NCBI GenBank assembly: GCA_028641055.1
Contig: CM054062.1
Location: forward strand, 18,533,639 to 18,597,638
DNA from: Alopecurus myosuroides
Taxonomy: Eukaryota; Streptophyta; Magnoliopsida; Poales; Poaceae
Reading direction: 5' to 3'
Length of the DNA: 64,000 bases
Shown piece after piece: positions 1-12,908 of this stretch. A program made the translations under genes and the position numbers. The notes below the pieces were generated by a model. It was given only the letters and a program-made list of their open reading frames with translations. It was not told where the DNA came from and made no database searches. The first letter of the stretch is position 1, and each line of letters starts with the position of its first letter.

Positions 1-2324
1 CACATAAGTAAGAAAACAGAAAAGTGTTGTTTCTAGTTTTGCTCACAAAAAATCATCTAGGGCTCCATAAATTAATCCAAGCTAGGATTAGATAGATATA
101 GTCATATGAAAGCTCATTCAATTGGATTCACCTCAAAAATCATTTTGAAACTCATTCTAAAAATCCTAGAAATGCCTACTGGTCTTTTACCAAAATGGAT
201 GGCATTTCCATTGGGTAACTCACCTTGGTGTGAGGCTAAGTCCTATGGATAGATATATTCATAGGCTACTCAAAACAATTTTATTTGACTAAAATGGATA
301 CATATCCAAGAGTTATGCCAAAAACACTTTTACAGAAACTCTATGGAAACAGATATTGTGACCAAATTAAAAGTCAAAACTTAGATCTACCAATTTTAAA
401 TGGTTAATAAAACATGTCTCTAGTGAATTGATTTTTAGTTGATTTTAATTTTCATGAAAACTATTTTTAACAGGTCAAAAGCAAACAGGCAAATCTCTGT
501 GGATTTAAAAAGGAAAAGAAAAAGAGGGGCGGGCTGGGATTTCTCCACCGCACGACCCAGCTAGCGGCGGACGCGGACCAAACGTGATGCGCGCGCACAC
601 GGCCAGCGCGGGAAACACACGTTTAACAGCACCCGTTGATCGCATATCGAACGGCACGCGGCATCGTCGTCCTCCTCTCCTCTCTCTGTCTCTCTCGATA
701 CAGCCGACGACGGGATTCCGTGGTGGTTCACCGTGAGGGCTCGGGGGGGGGGGGGATGGGGCTGTGGCGCGGCTCGGGCAGGTGCAGGGATCACGGGGAG
801 TCGAGGGGCGCTGGGTACGGGCGCGGGCGTGGCCTCTGGCGACGGCGCACGACGGAGCGCCCGCGGTGGCGACTCGGACGGCGACGGGGTACCTGCAAGC
901 GAGAGGACGAGGGGGAGTGTCAGGGAGGGACATAGGAACATGGGGAGTCCAGCGGCAGCGATGAGGAGGGATGGGAGGGCTCGGGGAGGAGGGCATCAGC
1001 TTGGGCTGCCGGCGGTGACCGTTGGGGTCTAGAGCGCGTGCTTGCTCTCAGGGTCAAGGTCTCGGCTTGTCTTTGCTAGGGGAGGCTGTGGGAGTGTGGG
1101 GGAGGGTAGTGGCGCAAGGGATAGGTCTATGGTGGCTTATATCCGTGGTTATGATGGCAAAGGCATGGTGGGGCTCGGGTGTGTGGCAAGGGTGGCATGG
1201 GGGGCGTTTTGGACAAGGCACAAGCAAGGAAATGGTGCCAAGGGTCAAGACCACCAAGGGGCAAGTCAAAGGTTGGCTTTTGGAGTGAGGGAAAGATCAA
1301 TTGGATGGCTACAAGGTCAAGGCATGGTGACCCATACCATGCCACCTCATCTTGTTCCCTCTCTCACTCACACTTGTTTCCTTCCCACACAAGGCTTCTA
1401 GAAGAAAACAAAGGCATCCAAGATAGAGTACAAATAGCAATGATTCGAAATGGCAAAGTGGTGTTTCCAAATTTGAATAAAAACTAAAAGAAAACATCTG
1501 TCCAAAAGTGTATCTGTCACTGTTCAAAAAATTCAGAAAATTCAGCTAACACTTAGGAATTTTTCTAAGTGTTGGAAAACTGTGAAAAGAGCAAAAAGTT
1601 GGGATTGTTTTCAGAGACCAAATGGATTCCAATTTTTGTTTTCCAAGTTGGAGTTTGTTAAACATGTTATAAAATTTCATAAACATCTTTTGAAAACAAA
1701 TTTGAAATAGTTTAAGGCTATGAAAACAATGTGGGAAAAGGTGTACTTTCTGTTTTTCTCTGTGTTCCAAAAATGCCTTTTTCTGCCTTATTTTTATTCC
1801 AAAAAAACAACTAGCAAAAGGTTACTTTTATTATTTAAAAAATCAAACCAAGCTTATGGATTTGTAGTCCATATATCAAGGAACAATTAAAAGTCAAGAA
1901 AACATGAAATAACATTTTATAGCCTAGTGAAAACCAAGGTGGAAAACATGTCGTTGGCTATATTTTCAGGGAATAGTTTCTATAGAAAACTTAAAAGAAA
2001 ACTTCCATGAATCATTTTGAAATTTTGTTTTCTTGGATACAACAAAGCTAAAAGTTTATTTTAAGACGCAAACAAGAATGATCCAAGTCTTGGAATAAAA
2101 TTCACTCAAGTAACATCAGAGAAAATATCAGGGAACAACTATAAAAGTATTTTCAGAAATACTTGGTATTGGTTCTAAAATGAAACAAGGATTGCATTGC
2201 AAATATGATCAAGATCACATACACATGTTAGTTCAAACAAAAATGTTTTTAGAAAAAAAATTGTTGGCCCTAATTTTTGTCTTCTTGAACAACAGTACAA
2301 GAATCCAAAAACTGGGGTGTGACA
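1..2324 (-). mobile_element. Long LTR (gypsy-type), minus strand, running off the left edge
   Basis: Read on the minus strand, the block begins TGTCACACCCC at 2324, the usual start of a Ty3/gypsy LTR in grasses, and ends outside the window. It has the layout of the other long LTRs here: AT-rich outer parts and a GC-rich core at about 520-1050, which includes a run of ten or more G near 750. Open frames in the core (for example 505-996 minus) are low-complexity Pro/Arg/Ser translations of GC-rich DNA, not recognisable proteins. The abutting DNA at 2325 is LINE sequence with no polypurine tract or primer site, so this is either a solo LTR or the outer edge of an element inserted in the LINE 5' region. 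Confidence 0.5.
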
Positions 2325-2418
2325 GCTCTCCTGTAACTCCCGTTTCTTCCCCTCACGCCGGTGGCCACTCCGGCCCCGGCGTCCACCGTCTCCCCCGCTC
2401 CCTCTCTGGCCATGACTG

Positions 2419-5350
2419 GTGCTTCCCTGCGCCCGAGCTTGCAGCTGGCCGTGGGTGGCCAGGGCAGCAACGACTTTTAGCTTAGTCCAGGGTCCGACGC
2501 GTCCTCATCTCAGGAAAGCTTGGGAAGGCCTGTTGTTTCAGGTTTGGGGATGTCTTCTGGCTCTTCGTCACAGGAGGGATCGGCCGGTGCCCGCGTGGTC
2601 TCGTCACGCGCCATGGCGGGTACGGGTCCCGGCGCGGGGAGAAGCATCAAGGAGAGACTTGCCTGGGTGCCGGCTGCGCCGTCGCGCAAGGCGCTTTGGA
2701 GGAAACGCAAGGCGATCCAGAGGGCGGCAGAGGCCGCGCTCGCTGCCACGATGGTCTTGCCGCCCAGGTCCCCAGTGCGGCCCAAGCTCCTGGGGTTGTG
2801 TTTCAACTATTACCAACCGGGCCATATGAAGGCAGGTTGCAAGAATCCCACTGTGTGCAACCGGAACGGAGGAGGAACTGTGTCGGGAGCTCTTGGCGAA
2901 GCGCGCTCGGATGTCGTCGCTGCCCGCGTCGCAACGGCAATGCGAGGGTGGCCCGCACAGAGGACCCGCTGCAGCTCCGGCTGCGCGAGCTCCACTGTCG
3001 CCGCTCGCACCGTATCGGCAGGGAGAGGAAGGCTCGAACAGAGGACTCGCATATTTCCCAACCGCGTGAGCTCCACTATCGTTGCTCTGACCCTGGGCCA
3101 TGCCGGTGATGGACAGCCGGCGTGCAGAATTTGTTCCCGCGGTGGAGGAACCGGAAGCACCGCTGTGCATCGTGCGGCGTTCGTCGGGGATGCAAGACCC
3201 CGAGCGCTGTCTTTGGTACGCCATGGTGGCTTACATCGGAGGGGCGCGCCCGGCGGGGAGCTGCGAGCAAGTGTATAAGGCGTTGGAGTCTATCCTTGGC
3301 ATCCCGTTCGAGTGTATCTCCGTGCATAGCTTCAGGCTGGCGGTCTTTTAGCTCACGTTCACCGACTATAGGCGAGGGACAGAGTGGCGGCTCGGTCATC
3401 GCTGCCATGTGAGGGCTTTTCTTTGTTCTTCCAGCCATGGCATCGTCAGGACCAAGCAGTCATGGGGCGGATGGACAAGAAATTGCAGCTAGTTCTGGAA
3501 GGCGTCCCGCCCCATGCCTGGGCCATCGAGGTAATTGAAGACATACTTGGCTCGTCGTGCCTCATCGGCGACTTTGCGCCGGAGACAACAACTAGGGAAG
3601 ACATGGCCACCTTCAAGCTCTCCACTTGGACCTCCGACGTGGACCTCGTCCCGGTGGCCCGCACGTTGGTCATCCCCGAGCCGGCAAGTCTGGGGGTTCG
3701 TACGCCCTCGCCGGAGGCGGATGAGGGAAGGTCGCGAAGTCCAACGCCGGCGACGTCCTTGGAGGTGGTGGAGACGATGAAATACCATGTTCTCATTCAT
3801 GTCACTAGAGTTGAAGAGGCAAGGAGTGGTGATCGGGACAAGCTGCTGGTGGCGACGCCGCGTGGTGATTCTAGCAGTGTCTGGTCTCAGAGCGCCGGCA
3901 AGGTTGGCGGTGGCCGTCGTGGGCGGCACCTGCGCCAACTTCCCTGGCAGTTGCGCATGCCAGATAAGCAGGGTGGTGGTCGTGAACAGAGTACACGTGG
4001 GCCCAGGGGCGGTTGCTCGCCCAGAACGGGTCAAAGGCGAACTGGAGGCTCCCTCCTGTGTCCGCGCGACACGTAAAAAGCAACCCTGCTGCACGCATGC
4101 GAGTGGTGGGTCCAGTGCGTTCCTGTGCAGTTTCTATGGAGGACATTGGGCGGGAGGGAAATCTGAGACAGTCTCCTGCGCGGTCTCGCATGGACGGGGT
4201 TGGACGCGTGTCGGAAAAAGCTGATGGGGCGTACCTTCCTGCGCCAGGCTCTGATAAAGCGAAAGGTGGAGGAGATCCCGAGGCGGATGTGGCCGTTGGC
4301 GAGGGCCATGCAGCTGGAAAAGGGGAACGCGGTCCCGAGGTGGTGGGGCCAACTGTTGGTGACGACCATGCAGCTGGAAAAGGCGAGCATGATCTCGAGG
4401 TGGTGGGGAAAGGAGATTCCGTTTTTGACTCGACAGACGGGTTGGGCGATTGTCGCTGTGTGGCTGATCCGGTCCGCCCGACGCATGACGCAAGGGAGGA
4501 GGTGGGTACTAAGCTGGGCGCAACCGTCTTTGTGGTGGGCCCCAGCGCTGATCCCAAGATTGATTCGCCTTCTGTCCGCCTACTAGATGCGGGTGTGTAG
4601 AGTGCAGCCGCCAAGGTGGTGGGCCCAGTGTTGTTCCGGAGCGTGTATCGCCTAAGGAGTTCGTTTTGGAGATGGGTGCAGCCGTATGTTCGACGAGCCC
4701 CACTGCTCCATGGGATACTCTGGAATCTACGAGCGTCTCTTCCATAACATCGCAGGGCGGCACATTGGACGAGGTAGAGGAGTATTTCGAGGTCTGCCTA
4801 TCTTCACATGTGGACACCGAGGAGAGGGAGGATGGTCTGGATGATCATGGGGAGGAGCTAGAGGTGGTATTTGAGGAGAGGGATGTTGAGATGGAGAGCG
4901 GGGGTGATGCCCCTTTTGTCACACATCAGGACAGTCTGCGTGCCGAATCTGCTCAGTTTACCAGACTACGGATCTTCTGCACCAACTTGTTGAAGAAGTT
5001 GGCACCCCCGCTTCTACGCGAGGTAGAATCAACAGTAGGGGGAGAGCTCTGAGGGGGTACCTTGCACTCCCCGACGACACACACGGAGCTCGAGCGTGCC
5101 ATGCGTACCAGGCCCTTCTAGCAAGCCACTTAAGAAGGCGTCTGCAGTTGAGACTGTGATTCTCAAGGCTCTTAGAATTGTTCGAGACAACATGATGGTA
5201 GATGAGGCTGCGCTGCAGGATTTCAGGAACCTCTTCGACTCGCCAATGAAGGATGCGCACCTACGCGTAGTGGCATCACTCTTTGGCAATGAGATGCCAC
5301 CCACTGGGGTTCTGCAGGAGATGTGTAGCCAGGCAGTCTGCACACACTGA
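2419..5350 (+). pseudogene. LINE ORF1 protein, broken
   Basis: This is a nucleic-acid-binding ORF1 typical of grass L1 elements, spread over several frames. The frame at 2520-3278 carries a CCHC-type knuckle near residues 94-107, reading CFNYYQPGHMKAGC; the second cysteine is replaced by tyrosine, so zinc binding is probably lost. The frame at 3384-4076 matches the region that follows the knuckle in this family (RMDKKLQLVLEGVPPHAWAI, then a TWTSDVDLVPVAR-like stretch). At 4666-5052 the protein is acidic. At 5096-5350 it shows the conserved C-terminal end (DFRNLFDSPMKDAHLRVVAS). The order of fragments, rather than any single frame, supports the call. ORF2 follows about 80 bases downstream. Confidence 0.7.
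4307..4410 (+). repeat. 60-bp tandem duplication inside LINE ORF1
   Basis: CATGCAGCTGGAAAAGG occurs at 4307-4323 and again at 4367-4383, and the DNA after each copy stays similar (GAGGTGGTGGGG). The spacing is 60 bases, which keeps frame and gives two similar 20-residue units (HAAGKGE...EVVG) in one ORF1 frame. Confidence 0.7.
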
Positions 5351-5429
5351 GATAGCAGTATGTCGAGTTAGGAGTGAAGTCCCTTGTTGTTATCTTATGA
5401 ATACAAACATAGAGATTCTGATCTAGAAC

Positions 5430-8400
5430 CCTCGCGGCCTTAACGAGCCAGCGAAGAAAAATGTTGTGCGAAAATTTGTGGAGTCCCTGTACGTGAACTT
5501 GGTGTGTCTGTAGGAGACAAAACTTAACGTGGTTGACCGCTACACAATTCTTTAGTGTCTTGGCCCGCCATTCGATGGATTTGAGTACTTTCCAGCGGTG
5601 GAAACTCGAGGAGGAGTGATGGTGTCTTGGGACACTACAGTCCTCAGCTTATCCCATGTCAGCATGGATTCTCACACGCTGATAGGAGAGGTAACCACAA
5701 AGGAGAATAAGATTTGGTGGCTTTCGGTGGTTTATGTGCCACAATCAGATGTGGAGAAAATCAAGTTCTTGCTGGAGCTGGCTGAGAGGCGTTCGTTATG
5801 CCTTGGGCCATGGATCATTGTGGGAGATTTTCACATGATTCTTTCGTCCACGGAGAAAAACAATGCCAATCTGAATAGGAACATGATGAGTCGTTTCAGA
5901 TCCTTCGTGAGTACACATGAGCTACGTGACATTTACCTGCACGACAGGTTGTACACTTGGATCAACGAGAGGGCCACCCCTACTATGACCCGCATTGATC
6001 GAGCGCTGGCCTCGTGGACTGGGGCATCCTATACCCGGACTGCATTCTCCAGGCGCTTTCAAGCAATATTTTGGATCATACACCTTTGCACCTCTTGTTG
6101 AACGCGGCGGTTAGACCCAAAAGGAGATTCAGATTTGAGTTGTTCTGGTTAAAACTTGATGGTTTTGAGGAGGCAGTTAGAGATGGCTGGGTCTATGATG
6201 AGACGATTGTTGACCCCTTCAAGCGTCTAGACGCGCTCTACAGGAATTTGGCCTCACACCTCCAATCTCGGGGACAGAAAAAGGTGGGAAACATCAAAAT
6301 CTAGTTGGCGATTGCAAATACAATCATCTTCATACTTCTACGCAGGACAGAAGGCATTTGTTCGTGGGAGAAATCTGGCTGAGGCGCACTCTTAAACTGT
6401 CGATTCTTGGGCTATCTTCTCTTGAGCGCACCATGGCACGACGGAGATCGAGGTTGAGATGGCTGAAGGAAGGGGATGTTAACACCAGGCTGTTCCATGT
6501 AGTGGCCAATGGCAGGAGGACTAAGAACTTCATCCCCGCGGTTAGGGTGGGAGGAGATTTGGTTACAGATCAGTCGCAAAAAGAGGAGGTATTCTTCCAA
6601 GCCTACCAGAATTTACTGGGAAAGCTTCAGACCAGGGAACACACTGTGAACCTAGATTTTATTGGCCTCCAAACCCATGACTTGCATGATTTGGATGGTT
6701 TGTTCTCCGAGGCAGAGGTGTGGGAGACTATCAAAGAGATTCCGCCGGATAGGGCGCCTGGGCCGGATGGGTTCATTGGCGTTTTTTATCATAGAGCCTG
6801 TGACATAATAAAGCCTGACATCATGGCGGCCTTGCTCGAATTGGCAGAGGGTTTGCTAAGCTGAATAAGGCATTGATCACTCTAATCCCCAAGAAGCAAG
6901 ATGCAGTCGAGACATGATACTTTAGGCCCATCAGCTTGGTGCACAGCTTCTCCAAGCTCGTCTCCAAGATTTTGATGAATCGTTTGAGATCCAAACTGGG
7001 AGAGTTGGTGAGCGTGAATCAGTCCGCTTTCATCAAGGGTCGCAGCTTGCACGATAACTTCATCTTGGTGCGACAGATGGCCCGCAAAATAAACACCAGG
7101 AGACAAAAAGGGGTGCTTCTGAAGCTTGACATCTGCATAGCGTTTGATTCTCTTTCATGGGCTTTCCTGATGGAAATCTTGAGACAGATGGGTTTCAGCG
7201 AGTGGTGGTGCAGGTTAATCACGATCCTACTAAACACGGATACCACTAAGGTGGTGGTTAATGGGGTTCCAGGGAAGCGGATCTCACATGCTCGGGGACT
7301 GCGTCAGGGAGACCCGATATCCCATATGATCTTTGTGTTGGCTATGGAGGTTATCGCACTTTCAGTGGAGAAGGCGGTGGGAGATGGACTGTTTACACCG
7401 CTTGCTGGTTTCTCGGCTCTGCAGCGAGTTTCAGTCTACGAAGATGATGTGGTGTTGTTTGTCAAGCCCATAGAGATGGACCTAGTTGTGGTCAACCTTA
7501 TCCTCCAAACTTTTGGAGAGGCCTCGGGTTTGAAAGTGAACTATGCCAAGACTTCCGCGACTCTCATCCGGAGTAAGGAGGGCGATGAGAACTTGGTTTC
7601 ACAGGTGTTAGGCTGCAACATCACACAATTCCCGGTTAAATATATGGGATTGCAGTTGGCATTGCGTCCTCTAACCAAGAGTGAGTGGCAGCCTATGTTG
7701 AACCAGGTGCTGAGATCGTCCCGGCTTGGAAAAGTGGTTTGATAGAAAGAGCAGGGAGATTGAATTTTGTCAAATCAGTTGTCGCCGCAAGACCAGTGCA
7801 CCAGTTATTAGTGGCAGAGGCTCCCTACTGGCTGTTGGAAGAAATTGACAAATGGATGAGAGGGTTGCTTTTGGAAGGGGCGGAGACAGCAAACGGAGGG
7901 CAATGTCTTGTCGCATGGGAGAATGTGTGCAAGCCTTATTGCTACGGGGGCTTGGGTGTCAAAAATCTGGAAATTCGGGGACTGGCACTGCGAGTGAGAT
8001 GAGAGTGGCTCAGGAGGACTGATGCCTCGAGACCCTAGAAGGGGTTGCCAATGCTCAAGGACACAATGGCATCAGAGGTGTTCAACAGCCTAGTCAACAT
8101 CCAGGTTGGAAATGGGAAGAGGACGATGTTCTGGAAGAATAGGTGGCTAGGAGGTGTCGTAGTTGTTGATGTACCCCCTACGCTTAGGGCTGCAGTCAAT
8201 GCGAGGACAACAAACAAGAGAACAATGCAGGATGCCCTGATAGATATCAAATGGATACCTGATAGTAGAGGAGTTTGGTCTGCAGAGATGGCATCCTAGT
8301 GTGTGAAATTCTGGTTGGCAATACAGGATGTGCCACGGGAGTAGTCTAGGGAGGACGAATTCTCCTGGCCAGTTGCGGCTTCAAGGAAGTATTCTGCTTC

Positions 8401-8935
8401 TTGGACCTATAAGGCATTAATGCTGGGACAGATCAGATTCCCACTAGCCTGGGGATTTTGGAAGTGCTAGGCCCCAGTGAAATGCAAACTGTTTATGTGG
8501 TTAGAAATCCAGCACAGACTGTGGACTACAAACAGGAGAGCAAGGCATGGTTTGCAGGACCACCCAGATATTTGCAAGATGTGCTTTCAAGAGTTAGAGT
8601 CATCAGATCACATCTTGGCAACATGCATGTACACGAGGCAGGTCTGGGGGAGATGCACACGTTTTTTGAGACTACAGTTACCCACGCCTACAGTGTCTGA
8701 TACTCTCGAGAACTGGTGTCTTGCGTTCCGTGAGAGATTCAGGAACGAGCAGAGGAAATCGATCGACACGTTGGTCACTCTCACTACGTGGATGATCTGG
8801 AAGAAACTAAATACGAGGGTCTTCGGGAACACCAGCCAAATTTGCGACGAGGACACTCTTGCCACTAGAGTCATCGAGGAGCTGAGGCGATGGGATGAGG
8901 CAGTAGCAGGAGCTGGAGCCATCCTTCGCGAGTAG
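5430..8935 (+). pseudogene. LINE ORF2: endonuclease, reverse transcriptase, zf-RVT; broken
   Basis: An apurinic-like endonuclease domain occupies about 5430-6100, with GPWIIVGDFHMIL and the end motif TRIDRALAS. Reverse transcriptase covers about 6690-7740: PPDRAPGPDGF, FRPISLVHSFSKLVSKILMN, NQSAFIKGRSLHDNF, LKLDICIAFDSLSW and GLRQGDPIS are all present. The catalytic box reads YEDD at 7437-7448 where the family has YADD or FADD. The KAFD box reads IAFD. The zf-RVT region lies at about 8480-8680 (CKMCFQELESSDHILATCMY). Stops and frameshifts near 6100, 6303, 6865, 7742 and 8000 split the frame, so no full polyprotein can be made. Confidence 0.85.
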
Positions 8936-9079
8936 TTGTCTAGGAGTGGTGTGGAGTGGGTTTGATAGCACGGTTGGATGCAACTATTGCTTTCGTTCTA
9001 TCTTATATTTAAACTCTCCCTTCTATAAAAATCAGGTATGCAATTGCATACCCTCAAAAAAATCCATAGCGGTACAAAA

Positions 9080-10195
9080 GACCCAAAAACCAATAAACAT
9101 TACATATAGGTCCTTGGAACACCTAGTGACGACTACGAACACGGCCTGCTGCCGGCGAGTCGGAGCGGGTGGCAGCTTCCCCTACAGGCTCAGGTGATGG
9201 CGGGAACTCGACGGTGTTTGCTGGTCCACGATATGGGCAGGCCATGGTCGCTATATCGGCTTGATCTGGCTCGTCGGTCTACGCCGACGGCGAGGTAGGC
9301 ATGACCTGTTTCCTGGGGCGGTGGTCAAGAAGCTTCAGGTGAAAGCTTATCCGGCTCTTTCTAGACAACGACGACGTCGCCCGTGGGTGTCGCTCTCTGT
9401 CTTGGAGGCGTCGTTGTAGAGTCTTCTTCGACCTCTAGTCTTGGAGCAAGCTTCTTGGGTGAAAGCCTAGACCCTTGACCGGGCCACGGGCATCGTTCTC
9501 ATGTCTCTTTCCTCTTCTAGGACGTATCTTTGATGAATTTGTTCCCATATGAGCTTTTTGTTGGGCTGGACGCACACAACATTGCGGTTGGAAGGTGTAC
9601 GACGGGCGATGCAAGGCGGCAACGATGACATTGTTGAGTGATGGTTTAGTCGCAGCAGGGCTTTGGTAGTCGGCTTTGTTCCGGTGTGTTAGACGGATCT
9701 TCTTGTTGGTCTTCCCCTGCTGTGAAGTCAGAGCTGCTGCGGACAGTGTACGATGACCATCATGGGTGGTTTGGTCGTGAAGATTTTCGCTGACGCGGGT
9801 CCTGCTCATCCCCTGTCCATAGCTCCTCATCAGAATCAGAGCTGCCAGTTTATTGCACGAAGATGGTCTGTTTGGCATAGACCGATGTGAGCTTCACAAG
9901 GCCGCCATGGCGAGGTCTCCCTAGGTGGTCGGAGTCGGTGAAATCGGAGTTGATGTGAAGTGATGAAGATGACATTGATGGGCAACCTAATGGCGACCCT
10001 TGTTTTCGGCGATCGATGTGTGTGCTGGTTGTACTGCTAGTCAAGGTGTTTGCCCTCGCGACGGTCATGTTCCAGGATGGTCGGCGAGGGCGTTTGTTCC
10101 GATTTTAGGTCGGTTTCCCATTAATTAACCGGCTAACTCTCTCTTCTTCTTTATTAATGAAAATGGCAATTATTTTGCCTCGTTTGAAAAAAGTA
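9080..10195 (+). mobile_element. 5'-truncated LINE 3' end
   Basis: The segment is GC-rich and lacks coding motifs. It closes with the 3' end style of grass LINEs: TTTATTAATGAAAATGGCAA, TTTTGCCTCG, then a short A run at about 10188-10193. No reverse transcriptase motifs are visible, which fits 5' truncation. The left limit is approximate: after the first LINE ends near 9062 the sequence changes character by about 9080-9130. Confidence 0.5.
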
Positions 10196-10849
10196 GTGTT
10201 TCACTAATGGCCGGAAGTAAACTTAAGAGAAGTGATATCCTTTTGATCTGACCTTTCTATCTTCGGCCTTCAGATAGTCAACCACACATTCCACCGCTAA
10301 CATGGAATCATCACCACTCCGAAAACAAACCAAAATCATAGAAGCATCCTGTGTAGGCACCTTAGAGCATCCCTAGCAGAGCCCCTATCCTTGCGACCTG
10401 TAAAAGCGGGATACGGGTCGAGTTTTGCCGATTGTACAGGTTCAAAACGCATGAGACAGAGCAGCAACCAAAAAATGAACAGTAAAAACGAATATTCCAT
10501 TTGATGTCTTTTTTTCCCAACCATCTTCTTCCCTAAATCACATGCAGAGGCAATTACTAGACAGAAGTGTAGAAAACCTGAGGATGAATCCATCCTGTAG
10601 GGCCGGCCGGATCTCGTCGGACGAAGCAAGCACAACGAAGCACCCTCCCCGGAGCACCTGGTTGGGACGGAGGCCCACGGGCGGGTGCGGAGCATGAAGT
10701 CCCCTGGGCAAGCCAGGAACCTACTAGGATGAAGCCCACGGGAACGCGAAGCACGAATCCCCGAAACTGCAACGAAGCCCATCGCGGACGGAGCTGTCGT
10801 GTCGTGGCCGGCGATAGGGACTAAACAGTCAGGTATGCTGGCACGAACG

Positions 10850-12178
10850 TGTTGGGAATATGCCCTAGAGGTAATCATATATGATATAATTCCCAATGTA
10901 TTCATAATGTTATTAAGTTGTCCTTGTTTTCAACATCTGATATATGTCATTGAATATGTGATTCGATTGTGGAACTATGTATTCATATTATTCATGCTAA
11001 ATTGTCCTTGGTCGTTAAGCTTGTACTGGACACACACCCTAGACTAATGTGAGTGTTGGTTGATGACACGGTTCCACTTGTCATGGGCATGGCGATGCCA
11101 TTCCAACGTTCACAAACTATGCTAAAGAGTTTAGCAAGTCGGACTAACCCATATTGAGATGCAACGAGTAAGTCGTCATTTGCATGTCTCAATCAATGTA
11201 ATCCTTAGACCTGATATTGTCGCACAATCCGAGTTGTGGATCACCGACTTAGGTTCTGTCAAACGTTGTTCCGTGACAAGGCAGTTATAAAGGCAGAGTT
11301 CGGGTCGAATGAGAAGCAAGCTGCGTGATATGGATAATAAAGATGGGATTTTGCCCCTCCGAATGGAGAGATATTCTCTGGGCCCTCTCGAGTGATATGA
11401 TTCCGGAAGCATGGCCATGCACGACTCGATTAAGTGTTAACTGAGTCTATTGAATAAGAGTTAGTCAGATGAATCATATATCACGGACCAATAAGAGAGT
11501 TGAGCTATTTAAGGGATGACGATAATTCGCCTATAGTTCGACAAGGTATATCGTGAGGCAAAAGGGACTCAGATGAAAGTCACATTGAAAGGTATGTCAT
11601 CATGACTCTATGGCACTTGGGAATCAGAACGTTCTGCTAGGAGCCGCTACCGATTGATCGATTGGGAGTCGGACTCAAATCGTGTCCAAGTCGCTATGAG
11701 TCTCCAGGGTCGCACACTTAAGAGCGGGAGCAAGTATATTGGTCGAGTTGGACCCGAACCGGAAATTGACTGAATTAGTGAGTTGGACTCATAGAGGGAA
11801 TGGGCCATAAGCGTTGTGAAGCCCACTTCCACTCGCTATATAAAGAGGGGCACAGGTTGCCCAACGGGCATGTTATTCGACTCCCATGCGCTGGGAACCC
11901 TAGCCCCACTCAGTCCAGCCGCCGCACCCGACCTAGCAGTCCGCCGTCGGAGCTCCTCCTCGTACGTGTGGATACCGGCAAAGGTGTTGTATGTTCAACA
12001 CTTCGACGATCGCTGGATTGGATCGGCTGGATCGGATCGTGGGACTACACTGCATCGACGTGCTTCATCGATAATCCGCACCTGCGCGTCTAGTGGTAAT
12101 CCTTGTGGCCTTCTACCTCGGCTAGATCTTGGAAGTACCGCGTAGAAAAAGGTTTGTTTATCTCTATGCGTTCCAACA
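10850..12178 (+). mobile_element. Copia solo LTR (BARE/Angela-like)
   Basis: It starts TGTTGGGAATATGCCCTAG and ends CCAACA, giving TGTTGG/CCAACA inverted ends. Flanking 5-bp repeats are GAACG (10845-10849) and GGACG (12179-12183), one mismatch apart. No primer site, gag or pol lies between the ends, so recombination between two LTRs has removed the interior. The start resembles BARE-1/Angela/WIS LTRs of wheat and barley, though at 1329 bp it is shorter than the usual ~1.8 kb. Confidence 0.85.
11837..11845 (+). promoter_or_regulatory. TATA box of the copia solo LTR
   Basis: TATATAAAG lies about 1 kb into the LTR and is followed by a C-rich leader with AACCCTAG, as expected for the U3/R promoter of a copia LTR. 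Confidence 0.5.
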
Positions 12179-12723
12179 GGACGTCCATGGTCCGAGCGCA
12201 ACGAGTGCCAATTTTTGGATGAAAATTTAACATTTTGTTGGAGACGTGAGGAATCGACTGTTGGAGTTTTGGGCACGGACGGCGGCGTGGGGAGAATTCT
12301 GGCCAATTCGTGACCCGTATACTACCCTCCAACCCATGTACATAAAGGTTGAAATCTTGCATTTTCGGTGGCCTGTAATCCGTTTACGGGTCGACAAACT
12401 TTTCGGTCTCTGCTATATATGGACAAAATTTGACCCAAAACCGTAAAGTCCCCGAAGTTTTACAGGTTTAGCCCCTTTTAGAGGTAATGCTAGAGATGCT
12501 CTGCACCATGGACAGAAACTTCCGTTCATGAATCAAGTAAACTTTAATACATCACACCATGCAGGAAGAAATGATTCTAAGATCACGTTGTCGGCCAATG
12601 CGTTGAAGCATATGGAGTATGACCGTTTAACGGTTAAACCATGTGCTTCTCCGAGGGTGGACATACCTCACATGGATGATGATTGAACGAATGCCTCTTC
12701 AGATGGACAACTTTTATCTCATC

Positions 12724-12724
<1 letters not shown>

Positions 12725-12758
<34 letters not shown>

Positions 12759-12763
12759 GGGGG
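12725..12763. repeat. (TG)16 microsatellite followed by G8
   Basis: Sixteen uninterrupted TG units (12725-12756) run into a G tract. It lies just before the recognisable coding part of the second LINE. Confidence 0.95.
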
Positions 12764-12908
12764 TGACTGAGGTGGGAGTGGATGAGGACATACTAGCATC
12801 TATCTTTGATTTGTATGCATCCGGCCGGAAATCCAAATCCGCTAAACAGAAGAGGAATTATTCACCGCGGAATTCCGCAATACCGCCAAAAAACCCAATT
12901 GTTTCCCG

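Larger units (their letters stand above)
2325..9062 (+). mobile_element. L1-type LINE (non-LTR retrotransposon), decayed
   Basis: ORF1 remnants with a zinc knuckle are followed by ORF2 remnants in the canonical order endonuclease, reverse transcriptase and zf-RVT zinc-binding region. A short 3' tail ends in a run of A at about 9055-9062. The left edge is cut by the LTR ending at 2324, so the true 5' end is not seen. Both ORFs carry multiple frameshifts and stop codons. The element copies itself by target-primed reverse transcription when intact; this copy cannot. Confidence 0.85.
10364..12502 (+). mobile_element. Non-autonomous DNA transposon with inverted ends, split by a solo LTR
   Basis: The left end reads AGAGCATCCCTAGCA and the right end is its near-perfect inverse (TGCTAGAGATGCTCT). 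Inside, the subterminal stretch CCTGTAAAA recurs inverted at the far side. Flanking direct repeats GCACCTT (10357-10363) and GCACCAT (12503-12509) differ at one base. Removing the LTR insertion leaves about 0.8 kb with no transposase, so it was moved by another element's enzyme. The superfamily is uncertain; the end sequence resembles common grass Mutator-like or unclassified elements. Confidence 0.6.

Noticed and set aside
505..996. 163-codon minus-strand open frame
   Set aside because: Low-complexity Pro/Arg/Ser translation of a GC-rich LTR core, with overlapping frames on both strands and no family motif.
10197..10363. RNase H-like reading on the minus strand next to the DNA transposon
   Set aside because: Only a short, weak resemblance; no catalytic residues could be placed.
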